Positions 50,310 through 59,018 are shown, counted from the first letter of the stretch. The stretch is DNA of 64,000 bases from an uncultured Dehalococcoidia bacterium (GCA_958295765.1 CATQHB010000001.1:1-64000), one strand, 5' to 3'. The notes: generated by a model from the sequence alone, not told the origin. Made by a program: numbers and translations.

Positions 50310-51965
50310 ATGCGTACTGTTGACCTGATTGCCGACATCCTGAAGCAGGAAGGGGTGCAATACCTCAGTTGCTTCCCCACTACCCCGGTGCTGGAGGCGT
50401 GCGCCGCCGCCGGCATCCGGCCTATCATCAGCCGCCAGGAGCGGGTCGGCGTGGGCATTGCCGACGGGTACAGCCGCGTTACCTGCGGAAACCCCTTGGG
50501 CGTCTTTGCTATGCAGTACGGCCCCGGCGCCGAAAACGCCTTCGCCGGCGTCGCCACCGCCTACTCCGACTCCACCCCCCTGCTCATCCTGGCCCAGGGG
50601 CATCCCATGGAACGCCAGGGGATTCTGCCCTTTTTCAGCTCAATGACCAGCTACGCCGGGGTAACCAAGTATATCGAGCAGCTTAATCACCCGGACCGGA
50701 CGGCGGATACCCTGCGCCGGGCCTTTGCCGCCCTGCGCCAGGGCCGGCCCGGCCCGGTGCTGGTGGAAATACCCTCCGACGTAGCTACCGGCGAGGTGTC
50801 CGGCGCGGCGGCGGAAGCGGCGGCGGCCTATACTCCCCTGCGGCCCCTGCCTTTTCCGGGCAACCCGACCGACATTGAGGCGGCGGCGCAGGCCCTCTGC
50901 GCCGCTGATGCGCCGGTGCTCCACGCCGGCCAGGGCGTCCGCTACGCCGGCGCCGACGTTGAACTGCTGGAGTTGGCCGAACTGCTCCAAATCCCGGTGA
51001 TGAGCAGCCTGGCCGGCAAGAGCGTCTTTCCCGAAACTCACCCCCTGGCCCTGGGCAGCGCCAGCGGCGTTATGTCCGGGCCGGTCTATCAGTTTATGCA
51101 ACGGGCCGACCTGGTGCTGGGCGTCGGGTGCAGCTTTACCAGGCACGTCCGCTACATCAACATCCCGTCGGGTAAGACCATCATCCAGATTACCAACGAT
51201 CCCCGGGACCTGAACAAGGATTACCGGGTGGACATTCCCATAATGGCCGACGCTAAACTGGCCCTGCGCCAGCTTATTGACGCCTGCCGCGCCATCGTCG
51301 GCGACACCCGCCAGTCCACTACCGCCACTGCCGCCACCATCCAATCCGAGCGGGAGAGTTGGCTGGCCCGGTGGAATCACAAACTGACCGCCGGCCAGCG
51401 GCCCATCAATCCCTACCGGGTCATCGGCGACTTTATGCAGGCTATCCCGCCCCAGGATGCCATCGTAACCCACGATTCGGGCAGTCCCCGGGACGAACTG
51501 CTACCCTTCTACCGCTCGCAGGGATCAGGGAGTTACCTGGGCTGGGGCAAGTCCCACGGGCTGGGCACCGGGCTGGGGCTGATTATCGGCGCCAAGCTGG
51601 CCCAGCCGGACAAGGTCTGCGTCAACTTTATGGGGGATGCCGCCTTTGGAATGACCGGCCTGGACTTTGAGACGGCGGTACGCAGCAACCTGCCCATCAT
51701 CACCGTGGTGCTGAACAACTCCAGCATGGGCGCCGAGGTAGAGATTATGGCTACCTCTCATGAGCTATACAACACCCGGGACTTGAGCGGCAACTACGCC
51801 GGCCTGGGCCGGGAAATGGGCGGCTACGCCGAGCGCATCGAAGACCCGGCGGAAATCATCCCGGCCTTCCACCGGGCCAGGCGCAAAACGGAAGAGGGCC
51901 AGGCCGTCCTGCTGGAGTTCATCACCTCAGTAGAAACGGAAGTGTCGCATAGGAGGGCGTTTTAG
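50310..51965 (+). CDS. Thiamine-diphosphate-dependent enzyme, second paralog
   Basis: The 551-residue protein has the three domains of the acetolactate synthase family. The N-terminal part has FPTTPVLEACAAAG and the glutamate in SRQERVGVGIADGYSR; the C-terminal cofactor motif is GDAAFGM followed about 27 residues later by NN (NNSSMGAEV). The first motif is GDA rather than the more usual GDG. It is less similar to the enzyme at 525 than tandem copies elsewhere in the window are to each other, so it is an old paralog. GGAGG lies about 13 bases before the ATG. Substrate unknown. Confidence 0.9.
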   Translation: MRTVDLIADILKQEGVQYLSCFPTTPVLEACAAAGIRPIISRQERVGVGIADGYSRVTCGNPLGVFAMQYGPGAENAFAGVATAYSDSTPLLILAQGHPMERQGILPFFSSMTSYAGVTKYIEQLNHPDRTADTLRRAFAALRQGRPGPVLVEIPSDVATGEVSGAAAEAAAAYTPLRPLPFPGNPTDIEAAAQALCAADAPVLHAGQGVRYAGADVELLELAELLQIPVMSSLAGKSVFPETHPLALGSASGVMSGPVYQFMQRADLVLGVGCSFTRHVRYINIPSGKTIIQITNDPRDLNKDYRVDIPIMADAKLALRQLIDACRAIVGDTRQSTTATAATIQSERESWLARWNHKLTAGQRPINPYRVIGDFMQAIPPQDAIVTHDSGSPRDELLPFYRSQGSGSYLGWGKSHGLGTGLGLIIGAKLAQPDKVCVNFMGDAAFGMTGLDFETAVRSNLPIITVVLNNSSMGAEVEIMATSHELYNTRDLSGNYAGLGREMGGYAERIEDPAEIIPAFHRARRKTEEGQAVLLEFITSVETEVSHRRAF

Positions 51966-51993
51966 GCAGTCAACCGTCATTCCCCAAATAACC

Positions 51994-52220
51994 GTCGTTC
52001 CGGCGAAAGCCGGAATCCAGGAAATCTTACCGGAAAAGAACGGGCCGGCTAATGAGCTTTCTGGATTCCGGCTTTCGCCGGAACGACGGTTTTGCTACCG
52101 GGGGTTCTGGATGACGGGTTGCCGGAAGGACGGGTTTATGTTGCGGTTGCCCGGGCCTTTCAGTCGGGAGAACGCTGCATATTTTCAGCGGCGTAGGGGC
52201 GGTTCGCGAACCGCCCCTAC
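51994..52220. repeat. Family B element and family C1 palindrome
   Basis: A full family B copy (51994-52087) is followed by a 28-bp palindrome with GGTTCGCGAACC core (52193-52220). No gene is seen in the gap between the thiamine-diphosphate enzyme and the methyltransferase. Confidence 0.82.
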
Positions 52221-52258
52221 CCTACCAGCCAACAAATGTCGGGAATACCAGGAGACGC

Positions 52259-52822
52259 CTACTCCGACAACAACTCCGGGTCGGTCGCCTTGACGCCGGC
52301 TACCAGAAACAGGGGGTCGTCCGGCGGGCTGGACTCGGAGTTGGTCAACCCGCCCCGGATGTCTGCAAACTCGGCGGCCTCCATATAGGCGGCTACCAAG
52401 TCCAGGTGGCCCCGGTCGCTGGTGGCGCGCCAGATACGCACCGCCTTGGTGGGAAACATCCGGTTGGAGAAGGTTACGATAAAGACGCCGCCGGGTTTCA
52501 GGATGCGGTTCACCTGCTGAAAGACGGCAATGGGGCTGGTCAGGTACTGCACCGACACGGTGATGGCGGCGGCGTCAAAGGCGGCGTCGGCAAAGGGCAG
52601 TTCCGGGTTGCGGTTGATGTCCTGCACCACGTACTCGTCCAGGTCCGGGTTTTCCGCCATTTCAACGGCGTTCATCCCCAGGCCCACCAGCCGGGCCTTG
52701 GGGTGTCCCGCCGGCCAGTGGGAACGCCAACTGCTCATCAAGTCCAGCACGACGCCGTCGGGCGGGATGAGGTTGCGGAACGCCGCGCCCACGGCGGCGA
52801 TAGCGCCGTCATCAATATGCAC
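52259..52822 (-). CDS. Class I SAM-dependent methyltransferase-like protein, start uncertain
   Basis: The 187-residue reading frame has LIPPDGVVLDLMSSWRSHWP (an AdoMet-site-like motif, with the usual GxG replaced), LPFADAAFDAAAITVSVQYL and ILKPGGVFIVTFSNRMFP, typical of one group of small methyltransferases. The only standard start is a GTG, but family-like sequence (FPPEYFGREDEQ, LFYVQPRLV) continues in frame for at least 31 codons upstream to about 52915. There the first possible initiator is ATT. Either initiation is unusual, or the natural 5' end has been lost. Confidence 0.75.
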   Translation of the reverse strand: MHIDDGAIAAVGAAFRNLIPPDGVVLDLMSSWRSHWPAGHPKARLVGLGMNAVEMAENPDLDEYVVQDINRNPELPFADAAFDAAAITVSVQYLTSPIAVFQQVNRILKPGGVFIVTFSNRMFPTKAVRIWRATSDRGHLDLVAAYMEAAEFADIRGGLTNSESSPPDDPLFLVAGVKATDPELLSE

Positions 52823-53050
52823 TACCAGCCGGGGCTGGACGTAAAACAGCGTGTCGTCCTGCTCATCCTCCCGGCCAAAATACTCCGGCGGAAACGGAAA
52901 CTGCGGCTGCGTAATGGGCCTCCCGGCGCCCCGGCCAAACCGGCGGCGGTGTTAATTCAGGCTGTCCTGGCTGTTTTGCGCTGGATGGTAGGATTGTACC
53001 ACGCTGAAAGCCGTTGCGTTGGCTTGCCGGGCATTGCAACCCAAGCAACC

Positions 53051-53143
53051 GTCGTTCCGGCGAAAGCCGGAATCCAGGAAATCCCCCGGAAAAGAGCGGG
53101 CCGGCTACTGAGGATTCTGGATTCCGGCTTTCGCCGGAACGAC
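53051..53143. repeat. Family B element
   Basis: Full-length copy flanked by GCAACCCAAGCAACC on the left and TTTTATGCTGCGATTGCC on the right, which suggests the mobile unit includes these flanks. Confidence 0.83.
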
Positions 53144-53166
53144 GGTTTTATGCTGCGATTGCCTTG

Positions 53167-53247
53167 GCATTGCCCGCTCATGGTGAGCCTGTCGAACCAC
53201 GCTCTCTACCCAGTGGAATATCCTTCGACAAGCTCAGGATGAGCGAA
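53167..53247. repeat. Family A inverted pair
   Basis: CTCATGGTGAGCCTGTCGAA and an opposing CCTTCGACAAGCTCAGGATG arm separated by about 25 bases. Confidence 0.8.
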
Positions 53248-53303
53248 TTTTGTTCCTAGCGCAGACTTGGCATCTAACCGTTTCCGGCGGGTGGTTGGAT
53301 GTG

Positions 53304-53422
53304 GTAGGGGCGGGTTTATAACCCGCCCTGGCTCAGGCACGGGAACCGGTCAACTACGGCATACCCGTTTTCAGACACTTTCCTGCCGTTGAACGTCGGG
53401 CGGGTTACAAACCCGCCCCTAC
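53304..53422. repeat. Family C2 element (119 bp)
   Basis: Full-length copy with GTAGGGGCGGGTTTATAACC at the left and GGGTTACAAACCCGCC at the right, followed by the GATAATGCCAACACAAGTTG tail. Confidence 0.83.
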
Positions 53423-53480
53423 CTCGATGATAATGCCAACACAAGTTGAGAACACCGGCAAACCGGCCGGGTGAGCCGGG

Positions 53481-53500
53481 CGGCGGCTTTGCGCTATAAT
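53481..53500 (+). promoter_or_regulatory. Candidate -10 region of the glutamine-synthetase-like gene
   Basis: CGGCGGCTTTGCGCTATAAT ends in a perfect TATAAT (53495-53500) 35 bases before the start codon. Nearly the same 20 bases precede the SIS-domain gene at 55389, and TTTGCGTTAT occurs at 38668. No good -35 is seen. Confidence 0.5.
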
Positions 53501-53534
53501 GTTTCCGGCAAAGACTTTTCCGGGAGAGAACAAT

Positions 53535-54890
53535 ATGGAACATAGTGAAATTCTGCGGCAAGCCGCCGATGCCGGCGTCAGGCTGGTATCCTTTTTCTGG
53601 TGCGACAACGGGGGCATCATCCGGGGCAAGGCGACCCACCGGGCCGGGCTGGCCGGCCGCCTTAATTCGGGCATCGGGATGACTACGGCGATGCAGGCGT
53701 TGGGCGATATGGACCAACTGCAAGTAGTCCCCGGTATGGGGCCGGGCGGTGAAGTGCGGTTGCTGCCCGACCCGGATACCTTTACCATCCTGCCCTATGC
53801 CCCCCAGCGCGCCCTGTTGCTGTCGGACTTGATGACCCTGGAAGGAGAACCCTGGGCGGCCTGTCCCCGGGATTTTCTCAAGCGGATGCTGGCTAAAGCG
53901 GCGGATTTGGGCCTGACGATTCAAGCGGCCCTGGAATCGGAGTGGTATCTGGCGCGGCGGGAGGGGGACGGGTTTGCGCCGCTGGACGAAAGCCTGGACA
54001 ATTCCAGCGTAGGGATGACGCCGGCCCGGCCAGTGGTGGATGACATTCTGGACGCCCTGGAGCGGCAGGGTATCGGGATTGAGCAGTACCATACCGAGTT
54101 GGGCCACGGGCAGCACGAGTTGAGCATCCGCCACGCCGGGGCGGTGCGGGCCGCCGACAATCACCTGATTTACCGGGAGACGGTGCGGAACGTAGCCTAT
54201 CAGCACGGCTTGTACGCCTCTTTTGCCCCCAAGCCCTTTCCCGACCAGGCCGGCAACGGCTGCCACATCCATTTCAGCGCGTGGGATTTGGCCGGCCAGG
54301 TCAATCGGTTCTATGACACAGCCGACGCGCAGGGCCTCAGCCCCCTGGCCTACCAGTTCATCGGGGGCATAATGGAACATCTGCCGGCCTTGCTGGCCTT
54401 GACCAGTCCCAGCATGAACAGCTACCGGCGGTTGTCGCCCGGCTCCTGGAGCACCGCCTACGTCTGTTGGGGGCCGGACAACCGGGAGGCGGCCCTGCGG
54501 ATACCGTCCCGGTTCCGGGGGCAGGAAATGGCCTCGACCAACCTGGAGTTCCGGCCGGCCGATTCCAGTTCCAACCCCTACATCGCCCTGGGCGGGCTGA
54601 TTGCCGCCGGCCTGGACGGAGTGGCGCGGGATTTGCGGCCCCGGGCGGAGATGTCGGTAGAACAAGACCCGTCCCTGCTGACGCCCGAGGAGTTGGAACG
54701 CCGGGGCATCCGGCGGCTGCCGGCCTCCCTGCCCGAAGTCATCCGCGCCCTGGAGTCCGACCCGGTTTTGACCGACGCCATGGGGCCGCTGCTGACCGAC
54801 TCTTACCTGGCAATTCGGCGGTCGAATTGGGAACTGTTCTCCCGCCACGACGCCGAGTTTGAGATTAAACACCATTTTTATAAGTACTGA
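53535..54890 (+). CDS. Glutamine-synthetase-like ligase (GlnA/gamma-glutamyl-amine ligase family)
   Basis: The 451-residue protein is a glutamine synthetase homologue of the type that includes gamma-glutamylpolyamine and gamma-glutamylmethylamide synthetases. It has SFFWCDNGGIIRGKA in the N-terminal beta-grasp, a LESEWYL metal site, NGCHIHFSAWD, YRRLSPGSWSTAYVCWGPDNREAALRIPSRFRG and EFRPADSSSNPYIALGGLIAAGL. The arginine-rich ATP site is present. It joins glutamate to ammonia or an amine with ATP, in the cytoplasm. CGGGAGAGA precedes the ATG; a longer frame upstream runs through the promoter string and is rejected. Confidence 0.9.
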   Translation: MEHSEILRQAADAGVRLVSFFWCDNGGIIRGKATHRAGLAGRLNSGIGMTTAMQALGDMDQLQVVPGMGPGGEVRLLPDPDTFTILPYAPQRALLLSDLMTLEGEPWAACPRDFLKRMLAKAADLGLTIQAALESEWYLARREGDGFAPLDESLDNSSVGMTPARPVVDDILDALERQGIGIEQYHTELGHGQHELSIRHAGAVRAADNHLIYRETVRNVAYQHGLYASFAPKPFPDQAGNGCHIHFSAWDLAGQVNRFYDTADAQGLSPLAYQFIGGIMEHLPALLALTSPSMNSYRRLSPGSWSTAYVCWGPDNREAALRIPSRFRGQEMASTNLEFRPADSSSNPYIALGGLIAAGLDGVARDLRPRAEMSVEQDPSLLTPEELERRGIRRLPASLPEVIRALESDPVLTDAMGPLLTDSYLAIRRSNWELFSRHDAEFEIKHHFYKY

Positions 54891-54910
54891 TGCCCGGCCC
54901 GGCGATAATA

Positions 54911-54972
54911 CCCCGCTCATCCTGAGCCTGTCGAAGGATAGGTAAGTGGTTCGACAAGCTCACCATGAGCGG
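54911..54972. repeat. Family A inverted pair
   Basis: CTCATCCTGAGCCTG and GGTTCGACAAGCTCACCATG arms after the ligase gene, followed by degenerate GAGCGGATATTGTT strings. The remaining gap to 55439 holds a truncated family B arm, half a family C2 element and a full family B element. Confidence 0.78.
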
Positions 54973-55226
54973 ATATTGTTAAGCGGGTATTGTTATTGGT
55001 ATTGACTATGCGCCTATCCTGAGGAAAAGCCGAAGGCAATCGCAGCATAAACCCGCCATTCCTGAAACCGTCGTTCCGGCGAAAGTATGACCCACCGGTT
55101 TGCCGGACGGTGTTTGCCGTTGACCGTCGGGCGGGTTACAAACCCGCCCCTACCCCGATGATAATGGCAACAAGGGTTGATAGCCCCACACCCTTCCGCA
55201 TTGCCGGGCAATCGCAACATAAACCC

Positions 55227-55319
55227 GTCGTTCCGGCGAAAGCCGGAATCCAGAACTCTCGGTAGCCGGCACGTTCTTTTCCCGGGGATTTCCTGGATTC
55301 CGGCTTTCGCCGGAACGAC
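55227..55319. repeat. Family B element
   Basis: Full-length copy just upstream of the SIS-domain gene; its right flank ends at a GATGCGATTGCC string about 50 bases before that gene's promoter-like TATAAT. Confidence 0.82.
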
Positions 55320-55388
55320 GGTTGCTTGAGTGGGTTGCCCTGGTTCAGATGCGATTGCCTTGAGGAAAGGCCTGTAGCATAGGAAGTC

Positions 55389-55408
55389 CGGCGGTTTTGC
55401 GCTATAAT
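55389..55408 (+). promoter_or_regulatory. Candidate -10 region of the SIS-domain gene
   Basis: CCGGCGGTTTTGCGCTATAAT-like string with a perfect TATAAT at 55403-55408, 32 bases before the start codon. It matches the element before the glutamine-synthetase-like gene. Confidence 0.5.
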
Positions 55409-55439
55409 TCCCCTACTCTGGCACACAGGAATGACCGCT

Positions 55440-56558
55440 ATGACTACCCCGCCGCCGGCCCGAACCGGCCACCCCTACTATATGCACGATGCCATTCTGC
55501 GCCAGCCGGCTGCCCTGGCGGAAATGCAGGATAAACACGCCCAAACCGTCCAGCCGGTGGCGGCCGAGTTGGCCGCCAAGCGGCACGTTTACATTGTGGG
55601 CATCGGCACTTCCTGGCACGCCGTACTGGTGGCCGAACACTGGTTCCGCCGCCTGGCCGGGGCCGCCGTGCCGGTGGACGGTTGCCACTCCTTTGAGTTC
55701 TGCGCCTACCCGCCGCCCTTGACCCGGGACGACGCCGTCATCGTGGTCAGCCACCGGGGAACTAAAACCTACTCTTTCCTGGCCCTGGAACTGGCTAAAG
55801 CGCAGGGCGCCTACACCGTGTCCATCACCTCCACCGCCCCCGGCCCCCGCTTGCAGGTTGCCGATGCGGAACTTAACACCGTAGAGCCGGAGGTGTCCGC
55901 CGCCTTTACCGTCAGCTACACTACTGCCTTGACGGTGCTGGCAATGCTGGCGGTGGAGACCGCCGCCGCGTTGGGCGTCAACCCGACCGCCGGCCTGGAA
56001 CCGGCCCAACTGCGCGCCGGCCTGGCCGCAACGCCGGCCGCCGTCTCCGCCGTCCTCGGCAATGAGGAAACTATCCAACAGACCGCCCGGCGGTTCCATG
56101 ACCAACGCCGCTTTGTGTCCATTGGCTGGGGGCCGAACACCGCCAACGCCTACGAGGCCGCCCTGAAAATCAAGGAAACCAGCGCCGTTGACTGCGAGGG
56201 CTTGCAGGTGGAGCAACTGCTCCATGGCCCCTTTTGCTCCATTGATGACCAGTGCCTGCTGACCCTGATGGCCCCGCCGGGCGCCGGCTACACCCGCTGC
56301 CTGGACATTGCCCGGGCCGCCGCCGCCGTCAACGCCCCGGTCTGGGCCCTGGTGCAGGAGGGCGACACGGAACTGACCGCCCTGGCAACGGAGTCTCTGC
56401 CCCTGCCGTCCCTGCCCGAAATCTGGAGTCCCCTGGCCTATGTAACTCCCTTGCAGCTATTCACCTACCACCTGGCCCTGGCTAGGGGCAAGAACCCCGA
56501 CCGGTTCCAGCAGGACAACCCCCGCCAGGCCGAGGCCCGAACCCATTACGAACTTTAG
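55440..56558 (+). CDS. Double-SIS sugar isomerase/deaminase-like protein (GlmS isomerase-domain type)
   Basis: The 372-residue protein contains two SIS domains. The first has YIVGIGTSWHA near residue 54, VDGCHSFEFCAYPPPLTRDD and IVVSHRGTK; the second has SIGWGPNTANAYEAALKIKETSAVDCEGLQVEQLLHGPF, typical of GlmS/AgaS-type isomerases. The glutaminase domain of GlmS is absent. It would act on an amino-sugar phosphate or a related phosphosugar. The start is ATG at 55440, nine bases after AGGA; a second ATG nine bases earlier is too close to the site. It is followed 13 bases later by a CMD gene. Confidence 0.88.
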   Translation: MTTPPPARTGHPYYMHDAILRQPAALAEMQDKHAQTVQPVAAELAAKRHVYIVGIGTSWHAVLVAEHWFRRLAGAAVPVDGCHSFEFCAYPPPLTRDDAVIVVSHRGTKTYSFLALELAKAQGAYTVSITSTAPGPRLQVADAELNTVEPEVSAAFTVSYTTALTVLAMLAVETAAALGVNPTAGLEPAQLRAGLAATPAAVSAVLGNEETIQQTARRFHDQRRFVSIGWGPNTANAYEAALKIKETSAVDCEGLQVEQLLHGPFCSIDDQCLLTLMAPPGAGYTRCLDIARAAAAVNAPVWALVQEGDTELTALATESLPLPSLPEIWSPLAYVTPLQLFTYHLALARGKNPDRFQQDNPRQAEARTHYEL

Positions 56559-56570
56559 CAGGAGCGAATA

Positions 56571-56948
56571 ATGTCCACCGACGAAACTCAGGAGTTCCTG
56601 GACACCCAATCCCGCAACCGGGGCTACACCCTGGAAATGCACCGCATTATGGCCGAGGTTGACCTGGAATGGGCCAGGAAATACGGCGACTTTATCGAGG
56701 CGACCTATACCGGCCAGCGCACCCTGGACCGGAAAACCAAGGAGTTGCTCCAGATAGTGGTAGAGGCGGCCCTGAAAGCCGACGTAGAGCAGATTCAGGC
56801 CCACGTCAGGGTGGCCCTACAGGAGGGCGCGACCCCTACGGAAATCCTGGAGGCGCTGCAATCGGTGATTGCCCCCATGGGCGCCCTGGCCTTCCGCCGG
56901 GGCCTGCAAGCCTGGGCAAGGGAAACCGGGCATTTGCCTAATGAGTAG
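56571..56948 (+). CDS. CMD-family small protein without redox cysteine
   Basis: The 125-residue protein has the CMD helical pattern: LDRKTKELLQIVVEAALKADVEQIQAHVRVALQEGATPTEILEAL. It lacks the CxxC or single cysteine of AhpD and CMD enzymes, so a redox role is unlikely. AGCAGGAG precedes the ATG and the gene begins 13 bases after the SIS gene, so they are almost certainly co-transcribed. That pairing with a sugar isomerase is unusual and of unknown meaning. Confidence 0.85.
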   Translation: MSTDETQEFLDTQSRNRGYTLEMHRIMAEVDLEWARKYGDFIEATYTGQRTLDRKTKELLQIVVEAALKADVEQIQAHVRVALQEGATPTEILEALQSVIAPMGALAFRRGLQAWARETGHLPNE

Positions 56949-56980
56949 GGTGGGGCAGAGCCGGTGCAAAGCCGCCAGAG

Positions 56981-57171
56981 TTGACTTCCCCGCTCATCCT
57001 GAGCCTGTCGAAGGACGCCTTACCGGATAGAGGGGCGTGGTTCGACAAGCTCACCATGAGCGAACTTTACTCATCAGGTTGACTTCCCCGCTCATCCTGA
57101 GCCTGTCGAAGGATGCCCCACCGGATAGAGGGGTATGGTTCGACAAGCTCACCATGAGCGGACTTTACTAC
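56981..57171. repeat. Family A tandem array, two 98-bp units
   Basis: Each unit begins TTGACTTCCCC, contains CTCATCCTGAGCCTG, a short GGATAGAGGGG spacer and an opposing GGTTCGACAAGCTCACCATG arm, then ACTTTACT. The two units are nearly identical. Confidence 0.85.
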
Positions 57172-57212
57172 TGACTTAAACTTTGCAATCGTCCCGCAAT
57201 CCAGGATAGGCA

Positions 57213-57734
57213 ATGACTACCTCAAACCGGGAACTCAAGCGCGCGTCGCCACCGGAACGCTATCGGGCGATAAGCCACCACCGGCTGCGGCAGGCCCAAG
57301 AGGAACTGGAACGGGGCGACCTGGCCCAGGCGTCGGAAAAGATTTGGGGCGCCACTGTCAGCATCATTAAAGCCGTGGCCCAGCAGCGGGGGTGGAATCA
57401 CCACGCGCACAATTACCTGCAAAATGCCGCCTTCTTTCTGACCCATGCCATTGGGCGGGACGACCTGCATCTGGCCTTCTTGAGCGCTGAGGACTTGCAC
57501 AGCAACTATTACGAGCATCAGTTGCCCCGGCACATCATTGAAGTGCGCCTGGGGATTGCCCAAGCCTTCGTTGAGGAGCTATCCGAGGTGCTGGATGACC
57601 CGCAACGGGAGTTCATACCGGACAGTCCCGACCAGGAAACCCTGCTCCGCAGCCTCACCCGCCAGGTTCGGTTGTCCCACGGCCCCGAATTCACGGCTGA
57701 GGAACTAGCGGATTTGCCCCCGGTTGAGCCGTAA
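57213..57734 (+). CDS. PaREP1-family protein, third member with longer tail
   Basis: The 173-residue protein has the PaREP1 core: AQEELERGDLAQASEKIWGATVSIIKAVAQQRGWNHHAHN followed by FLSAEDLHSNYYEHQ. It has an extra C-terminal extension (about residues 120-173) not present in the pair at 2309. Similarity to that pair is clear but not recent. No GGAGG site is strong; AGGATAGGCA precedes the ATG. The family role is unknown. Neighbours on both sides are repeats. Confidence 0.85.
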   Translation: MTTSNRELKRASPPERYRAISHHRLRQAQEELERGDLAQASEKIWGATVSIIKAVAQQRGWNHHAHNYLQNAAFFLTHAIGRDDLHLAFLSAEDLHSNYYEHQLPRHIIEVRLGIAQAFVEELSEVLDDPQREFIPDSPDQETLLRSLTRQVRLSHGPEFTAEELADLPPVEP

Positions 57735-57788
57735 CGGGAAAACCGCCGGGGCCAGCCGGGGCGGTGCAAAGTTGCACGAGTTGACCTC

Positions 57789-57874
57789 TCCGCTCATCCT
57801 GAGCTTGTCGAAGGACGGATTGAAAGCGGAATCGCCAGATACGGAAGGATGGTTCGACAAGCTCACCATGAGCG
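57789..57874. repeat. Family A inverted pair
   Basis: CTCATCCTGAGCTTGTCGAA and GGTTCGACAAGCTCACCATG arms; the gap to the dehalogenase holds nothing else. Confidence 0.8.
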
Positions 57875-57912
57875 GATTGCGGACTTTGCACAGCCGGGGG
57901 CCGGGGGCATCA

Positions 57913-58827
57913 CTACCGTAGCCCCGAATACCACTCAGCAATCGCCGTTCCAATCGCGGCGGGAGAATCCTCCTGGATAAAATGTACGCCGGGGACGGTA
58001 ACTTCCTGCTGATTGGGCCAGGCGCGGCAGAACTCCCGCTGCGCCCCGGTGAGGATGGCCCCGGGTTCGGCATTGATGAACAGTTTAGGCACATCGCTGC
58101 GGGACAGCCAGGCGGCGTAGGCGTCCACGATAGCCACTACGTCGGCCGGCTCGCCGTCAATTGGTATCTGCCGGGGCCAGGTCAGGGTCGGGCGGCGCGA
58201 CTCGCCCGGTTCGGCAAAGGGCCGCCGGTAAACCGACATGGCCGCGTCGCTGATGCCCCGCAAGACGCTGCCGGGCAGCACCCGCTCCACGAAAACGTTG
58301 TTGGTCAACACCATTTCCTCACCGGACGGCGCGCGGAAACCCTGGAACACCCGCCGCGCCGCCTCCGGCCATTCGTCCCAGGTCAAGGGCCGCACAATGG
58401 CCTCCATATAGGCCAGCCCCTTAATGCGCTCCGGGTGGCGGCAGGCCCAGTGAAAGCCCAACGCCGAACCCCAATCGTGCAGCGCCAGCGTTACCGGCCC
58501 CTCAGGAACCACCGCGTCAAACCACGCATCCAGGTGGCGGCTATGGTCAGCGAACCGGTAGGAACCGTCGAGCGTCCTGCCCGAGTCCCCCATACCCACC
58601 AGGTCCGGGGCCAGGCAGCGCGCCAGTGGCTCCAGGTGGGGAATGATGTTCCGCCACAGGTAGGATGAGGTGGGGTTGCCGTGCAGCAGGACAATGGCGT
58701 CCTGGGCCGCATTGCCGCCGGCCCCGGCGCCGGTTGCGCCGGTATCCACGTAGGCTATCGCGACGCCGGCGGCGTCCACCCGGCGGCGCTCATAGGGGTC
58801 GTGGGCGGAAACGGTTTCCGTAGTCAA
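57913..58827 (-). CDS. Haloalkane dehalogenase (HLD, alpha/beta hydrolase)
   Basis: The 304-residue protein matches the DhaA/LinB group. It has HGNPTSSYLWRNIIPHL with halide-binding N51, GMGDSG, the nucleophile D118 in LHDWGS with halide-binding W119, the acid E142 in YMEAIVRP and H282 in GVHFIQEDSP. Substituting the serine of ordinary hydrolases by this aspartate defines the family, so hydrolytic dehalogenation of a haloalkane is likely. The Gly/Ala-rich loop near residue 30-40 (TGATGAGAGG) is an unusual insertion. GGAGACTT precedes the ATG. It stands alone between repeats; the halogenase is 25 kb away. Confidence 0.93.
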   Translation of the reverse strand: MTTETVSAHDPYERRRVDAAGVAIAYVDTGATGAGAGGNAAQDAIVLLHGNPTSSYLWRNIIPHLEPLARCLAPDLVGMGDSGRTLDGSYRFADHSRHLDAWFDAVVPEGPVTLALHDWGSALGFHWACRHPERIKGLAYMEAIVRPLTWDEWPEAARRVFQGFRAPSGEEMVLTNNVFVERVLPGSVLRGISDAAMSVYRRPFAEPGESRRPTLTWPRQIPIDGEPADVVAIVDAYAAWLSRSDVPKLFINAEPGAILTGAQREFCRAWPNQQEVTVPGVHFIQEDSPAAIGTAIAEWYSGLR

Positions 58828-58899
58828 GATAAGTCTCCTTGGCCGGCCCGGTTCCGGTGGTTTTGGTGATTATGGTGGTTCCGGTGGTTTTGGTGAATG

Positions 58900-59018
58900 G
58901 TAGGGGCGGGTTTCTAACCCGCCCTGGCTTGGGTGCATGAATGGGTCGGATATGGCACATCCGTTTCCTCGGATGTCTTTGCCCTTGAACGCAGGGCGGG
59001 TTATAAACCCGCCCCTAC
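58900..59018. repeat. Family C2 element (119 bp)
   Basis: Full-length copy with diverged left end (GTTTCTAACCC) and GGGCGGGTTATAAACCCGCC right end, upstream of the FAH-family gene's 3' side. The GTGGTTTTGGTG tandem string just before it is a separate short repeat. Confidence 0.82.

Noticed and set aside
53316-54920. Long minus-strand open frame opposite the glutamine-synthetase-like gene
   Set aside because: Antisense shadow; composition is Gly/Pro/Gln-rich and it runs through repeats at both ends. The plus-strand frame shows all the ligase motifs.
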